10,146 bases of DNA from Candidatus Caldarchaeum sp. (GTDB lineage Archaea; Thermoproteota; Nitrososphaeria_A; Caldarchaeales; Caldarchaeaceae), in the NCBI GenBank assembly GCA_025054515.1, contig JANWZT010000038.1, forward strand, positions 1-10,146, written 5' to 3'. The notes beneath the pieces are model-generated. The model worked only from the letters and a program-made list of their open reading frames with translations. It was not told where the DNA came from and made no database searches. Below, piece by piece: positions 1 to 4,102 of the stretch. Position 1 is the first letter of the stretch. Each line of letters begins with the position of its first letter. Made by a program: the position numbers and the translations under genes.

Positions 1-136
1 GTGAAACATGAAGGCCGAAGAACGTTTCGTCGTCTGCGGTGTTGACTATGATGTTGCCGGTTTCGGGATGCATCACTTCTTTGAGGCCTGTGAGAAGTTT
101 GGACGCTCCGACGCCGCCGGCTAATGCGGTTATCGT
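1..136 (-). CDS. cofD: CofD, 2-phospho-L-lactate (or phosphoenolpyruvate) transferase, N-terminal fragment
   Basis: The gene is cut by the left window edge, leaving only about 45 N-terminal codons. CofD joins the activated lactyl (or enolpyruvyl) moiety carried on guanosine diphosphate to the deazaflavin Fo, forming F420-0 or dehydro-F420-0. The visible protein reads ITALAGGVGASKLLTGLKEV, the glycine-rich opening of the family. It then has NTADDETFFGLHVS, matching the conserved NTxDD...GLxxSPD region. In this frame a TGA lies 6 bp upstream of the proposed start, and no ATG, GTG or TTG precedes the glycine-rich motif. The codon where family members have the initiator Met is ACG (134-136), followed by ATA (131-133). 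A GGTGA Shine-Dalgarno-like site lies 6 nt upstream of the ACG, supporting initiation here. The start overlaps the stop of the upstream nitroreductase, so translation is probably coupled. Identity is secure; the start codon is unusual and could reflect a sequence error. Confidence 0.87.
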
Positions 137-747
137 AGGTGTTCACCCCATCTGTTGAGGAAGACGACATCCGATAGTGGTTTTCGTGTCCCGGTTGTTT
201 CTCCACCGCGATGTCCGATTTCGACGAGGGCCATCGGTTCAACGTCGTTGGGTAGCTGAAGAACACGTCGAACCGCATCCGGGGCGAATAGGGGTGAGCA
301 TCTCCAGCACGCACCATATCCCATCCCATGCAGGGCGAGAAGCATGTTCTGGACGGCCGCGGCCACGCTTTGAACAGCCATCAAGTATTCACATCGGCTT
401 CTTTTGCTGTCCCAGTAAACATCCATGTCGGCCATCGTCAAGCAGACGACCACGAGATAAGCGGCCTTCATACTTCTTCCGTTCGAAGATTCGATGATTT
501 TCAGAGCCTTCTCGGCGTCGATACCGTCGCCGATCAAATCTTCAAGCCATTCCTTACCCATCTCATCCAAAAGCCTTTTCTTAACCTCCTCGTCGGAAAC
601 AACAACGAACCTCCACGGCTGACTGTTGTGAGCGTTGGCCGCCCAAACACCGGCTTGAACAGCCTTGACCACGATCTCAAAAGGCACATGTCCCGCTCCC
701 AAGTTCTTCGAACTCCTCCGCCCTCGGATAAAATCAATAACATCCAT
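130..747 (-). CDS. FMN nitroreductase, stand-alone FbiB C-terminal-domain type; possible dehydro-F420-0 reductase
   Basis: This is a 205-residue single-domain nitroreductase-fold protein. Visible signatures are the RRSSK segment near residues 10-14, AHNSQPWRF at 39-47 (FMN binding), GYGACW at 143-148 and EIGHRGG near 176-182. From memory, several stretches resemble the C-terminal half of Mycobacterium FbiB: LLDEMGKEWLEDL, AAYLVVVCLTM, VQNMLLALHGMGYGACW and VLQLPNDVEPM. That half is an FMN-dependent domain known to reduce dehydro-F420-0. Here it is not fused to a CofE-like ligase. Its stop codon overlaps the start of cofD on the same strand, which strengthens an F420 role. The ATG at 747 lies about 27 bp from a TATA-like box at 771-778, implying a leaderless transcript. 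A shadow frame starting at 755 is not supported. The family and likely pathway are well supported; the exact substrate is inferred. A general nitroreductase is the alternative. Confidence 0.85.
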   Translation of the reverse strand: MDVIDFIRGRRSSKNLGAGHVPFEIVVKAVQAGVWAANAHNSQPWRFVVVSDEEVKKRLLDEMGKEWLEDLIGDGIDAEKALKIIESSNGRSMKAAYLVVVCLTMADMDVYWDSKRSRCEYLMAVQSVAAAVQNMLLALHGMGYGACWRCSPLFAPDAVRRVLQLPNDVEPMALVEIGHRGGETTGTRKPLSDVVFLNRWGEHLR

Positions 748-770
748 CCAAACAACGAAGACCTTAATCC

Positions 771-780
771 TATTTTAATT
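771..780. promoter_or_regulatory. Overlapping divergent TATA boxes for the nitroreductase-cofD operon and the LarA-like gene
   Basis: The sequence TATTTTAATT serves both directions. On the plus strand TTTTAATT is centred about 26 bp before the ATG at 803. On the minus strand TTAAAATA is centred about 27 bp before the ATG at 747. Archaeal transcription usually starts about 25-27 bp from the TATA centre, so both mRNAs would be essentially leaderless. The two genes are only 55 bp apart, so TBP/TFB binding on one strand should exclude the other. This is inferred from position and composition only. Confidence 0.55.
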
Positions 781-802
781 AGCAGGTCGAAAATTTGTCG
801 AT

Positions 803-1810
803 ATGGTCGAAGTCTGGCTCCGGTATGGCAGAACTATGATTTTCACAGACCTGGAAAACTCTTTTGAAGTTCTTCAGCCTGCGAGAAACTGGAGCCAGAC
901 GGAGAAACTGGCCGATGAGCTGGCGGGATTGGTAGGCAAAGGGATGCGGAAGGTTGTGGTTGATTACGTGCATGGGTTGACGGGGTTCGAGAAGGTGATT
1001 GAATCCGTGGCTATGGCGTTCCGTCTAGCTGGCGTCGACCTCGAATCCGTTGAAGCCTATGTCTCAAGTTGGAGGTATGGAGACGTTTCGGTCGAAAGGT
1101 CTCTGTTTAACGTTGTGAGAAATTTGTTGGACGACCAAGGGGTTAAGAAGGTTTCCCAGATGGCTGCCACAGGACCAGACCTCTCGGATGCGGTTGTCGT
1201 CTCTCCTGCTGTTTTCTGGGAAGGTGATGTGCAGTGCTGCCGAGATTTTCTCAATTACATGGGCGCCCGCTCTGCGGGGGCCGTGGTTTCTCCAGTTGTA
1301 GGCTGCGGCGGCGTAGTCGCTGACGTGCTGGTGGCAGAGAATCCGAACGGCGACGATTTGGTGGAAGCAGTCTTCAAAGCGGCGGCCTACAAGCCATCGT
1401 CTAACCCGGAAATCATTCTCGCAGGAGGCCCAGGCCATCCCGTCGACTCGAAGCTGTCTACCTGCATCAACCTGGCCGCATCCGCCGTCAATATCCAGCC
1501 CGGCAAAGTCGTGGTATACGCCTTTGAATGCTCGGAAGGCCTCGGCAGCAAACCCTTTATAGAGACGCTGCTGGGAAAAACAGAGGACGCATTTTTCAAA
1601 AAAAGGGTTGATTTGTGGAAAAACACGGCGTCGATGCATAAAATCTGTTTGGTTACGGCCCTTCCGTCAACTATTGTGGAGAAGGTTTTAGGCGCCCGGC
1701 AGTCGGACACTCTCGACCAAGCGGTTGTTTACGGTCGTCGGGTTAAGTCGCGTGAGGCTAATGTGTTGGTTGTTGAAAATGTTTTGGGAACTATGTTGAC
1801 GGGTTTTTAG
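803..1810 (+). CDS. LarA-like (lactate racemase fold, DUF2088-type) protein lacking recognisable cofactor-anchoring residues
   Basis: This is a 335-residue protein of the LarA superfamily, shorter than nickel-pincer lactate racemase (about 420-430). The N-terminus, MVEVWLRYGRTMIF, matches the typical LarA opening. The strongest match is C-terminal: ILAGGPGHPVDSKL (about 205-218) corresponds to the LarA NGGYPLDQN region. It is followed by an AAxAxxIQPGKVVV strand and FECSEGLGSKPF, the counterpart of the DGHGGEGF loop. In LarA the DHTRP loop, one His near residue 108 and a His/Lys/His set (174, 184, 200) bind substrate and the tethered cofactor. Here the loop reads DYVHGLTG, and the central part, with QCC and GCGG, shows no equivalent His-Lys-His pattern. 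It may be a non-racemase paralogue. The ATG at 803 fits the LarA N-terminus and a leaderless promoter. It converges with the M50 gene, overlapping by 4 bp. Family call fairly sure; function unknown. Confidence 0.72.
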   Translation: MVEVWLRYGRTMIFTDLENSFEVLQPARNWSQTEKLADELAGLVGKGMRKVVVDYVHGLTGFEKVIESVAMAFRLAGVDLESVEAYVSSWRYGDVSVERSLFNVVRNLLDDQGVKKVSQMAATGPDLSDAVVVSPAVFWEGDVQCCRDFLNYMGARSAGAVVSPVVGCGGVVADVLVAENPNGDDLVEAVFKAAAYKPSSNPEIILAGGPGHPVDSKLSTCINLAASAVNIQPGKVVVYAFECSEGLGSKPFIETLLGKTEDAFFKKRVDLWKNTASMHKICLVTALPSTIVEKVLGARQSDTLDQAVVYGRRVKSREANVLVVENVLGTMLTGF

Positions 1811-2904
1811 AATATGCGGATCATGGGGACGAAGCTCAGCGCGAACATGGCGGCGAGGCCGATGAGTGAAACTTTCCGCCAGAACGAGAGGGGTGAAACA
1901 TCGTCGAGTGGCGGGATGTCGACGTTGCGGCCCATCATCAAAATCAGCAGTATCGCCATGAAGTAGTAGCCGGCGATGACGAGGAAGCCGAGGGCTATGT
2001 AGGAAGCTATCATATGTTGCCGCGGTGACAGAAAGCTCCTGAATATTCTTCCGCCGTCGAGCTGCCATATCGGCATCAGGTTTAACGCGGTCACAACCAT
2101 ACCCAGCCAAGCCGCGAACCCCACCGTCATGAAGAAAGGAACATATCCCGTTTTGTTGTAAAGCATGGCAACGAGGTTGAACAAAAGCGGCGGCTGGACG
2201 AAAGTTCCTTCACGTGCAACCGCCTCCAAAACATTTCTGTACTGGTCTACCGGAACCCAAACCGCCGTCTCGAACGCGATTATCGTGACTGCGACAGCTA
2301 CCAGAAAACCCGCTACAGGCCCGCTCGCCCCTATGTCGAACATGTCATCCCGGTTGGCGAGAGGTTCTTTCTGGAAGATGACGGCCCCGAGGGTTGGAAT
2401 GACGCCGGGAAATCCTGGGATGAAGTAGGGGAGGCTGGCTGAAACTCCGTCTACTTTCGCGGAAAGCTTGTGGCCCATTTCATGGATGAAAATTATGCCG
2501 AGTAACGCGAGGGAGAACAGGAGGCCGTTGGACAAGACGTCGGCAAACCCGAAACCTGGAACCAGTATGCTGAAGACACGGCTACTCGATCGCAGCACAC
2601 CGTCTATCGTCACAGTGGCAAGCGTGATGATGCCCAGAATCAGCGGAATTCGGAGATCGTTTTTCGGAGGCCGTGAATGCGGGAAGATCCGGAGCTTGAT
2701 GACGTCGTTTTCCCGACGCGCCGTCGCCAAACAGCCGATGGTTTTCAGCTCGGACAAACATTTTTTGAAACGTTCTTTGATATCGCCATCCAACACCTCG
2801 AATGTGAGAACACCCGCTTCGAGGTAGACGTTGGAAACCGTGAAGTACTTGTAGACTGCATTCTTCGCAGCGTCGTAGTCGACAACGCCCCCTGACACAA
2901 ACAC
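1807..2904 (-). CDS. Site-2-protease-type intramembrane zinc metalloprotease, M50 family, EGY-like
   Basis: This is a 365-residue membrane protease that should cleave substrates within the bilayer. The N-terminal ~80 residues form a soluble cytosolic-type domain, followed by several hydrophobic segments from about residue 85. The zinc site is HEMGH at 141-145. The third zinc ligand lies in the second motif, LNLMPIWQLDGG (about 274-285). Between them, PYFIPGFPGVIPTLGAVI and LANRDDMFDIGASGPVAGF match the archaeal and plant-chloroplast EGY branch of S2P. All catalytic residues look intact. There is no PDZ domain. The start is GTG at 2904; a second in-frame GTG at 2898 is equally possible, and neither has a clear Shine-Dalgarno site. 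A TTTAAAT element at 2934-2940 could be its promoter. It lies downstream of the tRNA and surface-protein operon on the same strand, but its substrate cannot be read from context. Confidence 0.9.
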   Translation of the reverse strand: MFVSGGVVDYDAAKNAVYKYFTVSNVYLEAGVLTFEVLDGDIKERFKKCLSELKTIGCLATARRENDVIKLRIFPHSRPPKNDLRIPLILGIITLATVTIDGVLRSSSRVFSILVPGFGFADVLSNGLLFSLALLGIIFIHEMGHKLSAKVDGVSASLPYFIPGFPGVIPTLGAVIFQKEPLANRDDMFDIGASGPVAGFLVAVAVTIIAFETAVWVPVDQYRNVLEAVAREGTFVQPPLLFNLVAMLYNKTGYVPFFMTVGFAAWLGMVVTALNLMPIWQLDGGRIFRSFLSPRQHMIASYIALGFLVIAGYYFMAILLILMMGRNVDIPPLDDVSPLSFWRKVSLIGLAAMFALSFVPMIRIF

Positions 2905-2933
2905 TTCGCGTCTGGCCTACCGAGTTAATCCGA

Positions 2934-2943
2934 ATTTAAAAAA
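2934..2943 (-). promoter_or_regulatory. T-tract/TATA element between tRNA-Pro and the M50 protease gene
   Basis: Reading the minus strand, TTTTTTAAAT follows the tRNA 3' end by about 25 bases. The T6 run could end tRNA transcription, since archaeal RNA polymerase stops at oligo-T. The TTTAAAT part lies about 33 bp before the GTG at 2904 and could be the TATA box of the protease gene. Both roles are inferred from position alone. Confidence 0.4.
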
Positions 2944-2967
2944 CTTATTCATCTAACAAGTCGTACG

Positions 2968-3043
2968 TGGGGCCGCCCGGATTTGAACCGGGGACCTCGC
3001 GGGCCCGAGCCGCGCATCTTAGACCAAGCTGGACCACGGCCCC
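2968..3043 (-). tRNA. tRNA-Pro (anticodon CGG)
   Basis: The minus strand folds as a complete cloverleaf. The 7-bp acceptor stem is GGGGCCG with CGGCCCC, and the discriminator is A (2968). The D arm has GUC pairing with GAU and the usual GG in the loop. The anticodon stem is CGCGG/CCGCG, enclosing the loop CUCGGGC with anticodon CGG, which reads CCG proline codons. The T arm is CCCGG/CCGGG around UUCAAAU. No intron interrupts the anticodon loop. The 3' CCA is not encoded (the next bases are CG), so a CCA-adding enzyme must supply it. A TATA-like box at 3068-3075 is correctly spaced upstream. Confidence 0.95.
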
Positions 3044-3046
3044 TGC

Positions 3047-3065
3047 AAAAAAGTTAGCGATCGCT
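3047..3065 (-). other. Perfect 10-bp palindrome plus T6 run after the ATPase gene, just upstream of tRNA-Pro
   Basis: AGCGATCGCT at 3056-3065 is a perfect palindrome. On the minus strand AAC and six T residues follow (3047-3052) before the tRNA starts. It could terminate the surface-protein operon mRNA, since the T run is suitable, or be a protein-binding site between the tRNA TATA box and its start. The palindrome has no loop, so a strong RNA hairpin is unlikely. Confidence 0.35.
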
Positions 3066-3067
3066 CG

Positions 3068-3075
3068 AATAAATA
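3068..3075 (-). promoter_or_regulatory. TATA box of the tRNA-Pro gene
   Basis: The minus strand reads TATTTATT, centred about 28 bp upstream of the first tRNA base at 3043. This is the expected archaeal spacing. It falls in the 42-bp gap after the stop of the upstream ATPase gene, so the tRNA appears to have its own promoter rather than depending on the operon. Confidence 0.55.
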
Positions 3076-3085
3076 CCAGCCGTTT

Positions 3086-3766
3086 CTATACGATGAGCTC
3101 TATTCCTTTGAGGCCGATGATGTATTCGATCCATTCGGTAGGATGTCTCACACCTCGGAGAAATCTTATCCTTAGAAATCTCCGGAGGTTGCCTCCCATC
3201 TCCTCCATCGTCATTTCCACGACGCCGTCGGAAAGGGAATAGAGCAGGTTGGTCAGCTTCTGCTCGAGGATTTCGGGGACGATGACAGCCACGGACGTCG
3301 CGTTGCTTCTTCTGACGTCGGATGCTACGGCTTGGTAGAACTTGAAGGCGTTTTCCGACTGAACGTAGGCCAGCAGCGTGCTCAAGTCATCGATGACGAG
3401 GAAGAAGTTGTCGCTGTAGTCGGCTGCTTCGAGGAATTTCTGCCTGATTTCGAGGAGGCTCGATTCGGGGCTGACGGTGTATTTTGCGAAAGGTGTTTTC
3501 TCTCCCCTCGTGTGGCAGTCGACGATCACCATCGAATCGTTGGACAAATAGTCCCGGAAATCGATGGAAACCGAGCCGGCGAGGTCGATGAAGTTTTGAG
3601 GGGCCATCGTTGTGAGGGCGTAGATGACTTTTCGGCCTTGTTTGAGGGCTTTTTCAGCCGCCTGCGAAGCGAGAAGTGTTTTGCCGACGCCGTTAGGTCC
3701 GGTAAAGATGATCGAGCCGATTTTTCCGAGGATCGTTTCGACGACCCAGTTGATGGTTACCTGCAT
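3086..3766 (-). CDS. RecA-fold ATPase of the KaiC/RadA-like group, ArlH-like, third gene of the surface-protein operon
   Basis: This is a 226-residue soluble single-domain ATPase. Walker A is GPNGVGKT (residues 23-30) and Walker B is the hydrophobic strand FFLVIDD (121-127). The C-terminal LRRFLRIRFLRGVRHPTEW segment matches the end of KaiC-type domains. The strand after Walker A reads IYALTTMAPQNFI, where KaiC proteins usually have a catalytic Glu pair (VTxEExP). That pair is absent, which is closer to the archaellum ATP-binding protein ArlH (FlaH). I chose ATG 3766 over the longer frame starting at 3817. It begins MQVTINW, follows the upstream stop by 4 bp, and has GAGG 8 nt before it; the longer version would overlap the neighbouring gene by 47 bp. 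No archaellum genes are visible nearby. The likely role is as an ATP-dependent cytosolic partner of the two membrane proteins encoded upstream, an inference from the operon. Confidence 0.8.
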   Translation of the reverse strand: MQVTINWVVETILGKIGSIIFTGPNGVGKTLLASQAAEKALKQGRKVIYALTTMAPQNFIDLAGSVSIDFRDYLSNDSMVIVDCHTRGEKTPFAKYTVSPESSLLEIRQKFLEAADYSDNFFLVIDDLSTLLAYVQSENAFKFYQAVASDVRRSNATSVAVIVPEILEQKLTNLLYSLSDGVVEMTMEEMGGNLRRFLRIRFLRGVRHPTEWIEYIIGLKGIELIV

Positions 3767-3770
3767 CTTT

Positions 3771-4097
3771 TCAGCCTCTTTTGACGGGTTTTTCCAGCGA
3801 AATTTTCCGCCAATCACGGAGCAGAACCCAGAAGGCCGCCGTAAGCAATATGAAGAAAAGCAGACCCGATATCGTTTCTATACCCAACGGTAGAGGCCCT
3901 ATTCTGCCGCCGAGCTCCATTAAAGCTATCCCCCTCCCCAGAATCGAGATGAAGGCGGCCGCTATTAAGAGTTTAAAGAATCTTCTAAAAATTCCAAGGC
4001 TTAGCTCTTTGGCTATTCCATAAACGACCACGGTAAATATGACGGTCAAGATGAAAGTGGAGAAAACCACTAACAGCTCGAGATCTGTCGATTTCAT
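3771..4097 (-). CDS. Small three-helix membrane protein of unknown function
   Basis: I do not recognise a family for this 108-residue protein. Three hydrophobic segments are visible: about residues 8-28 (LLVVFSTFILTVIFTVVVYGI), 41-61 (FKLLIAAAFISILGRGIALM) and 74-93 (ISGLLFFILLTAAFWVLL). Basic stretches lie between helices 1 and 2 (FRRFFK) and at the C-terminus (RDWRK...KPVKRG), suggesting both are cytosolic. The start ATG at 4097 comes 5 bp after the stop of the large surface protein, and the stop lies 4 bp before the ATPase start. This spacing makes it the middle gene of one operon. Its position between an anchored surface protein and a cytosolic ATPase suggests a membrane linker or scaffold, which is inference only. 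The gene is real by length, spacing and composition. Confidence 0.75.
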   Translation of the reverse strand: MKSTDLELLVVFSTFILTVIFTVVVYGIAKELSLGIFRRFFKLLIAAAFISILGRGIALMELGGRIGPLPLGIETISGLLFFILLTAAFWVLLRDWRKISLEKPVKRG

Positions 4098-4102
4098 GCG
4101 CG

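Noticed and set aside
328..867. 179-codon plus-strand open frame
   Set aside because: It is antisense to the nitroreductase and runs across the divergent promoter into the LarA-like gene; the composition is not protein-like.
2968..3043. Possible intron in the tRNA, given the nearby RtcB ligase
   Set aside because: The anticodon loop is a normal seven bases and the tRNA folds without an insertion.
3767..3817. 17-residue N-terminal extension of the ATPase
   Set aside because: It would overlap the upstream membrane-protein gene by 47 bp; the ATG at 3766 has better spacing and a GAGG site.
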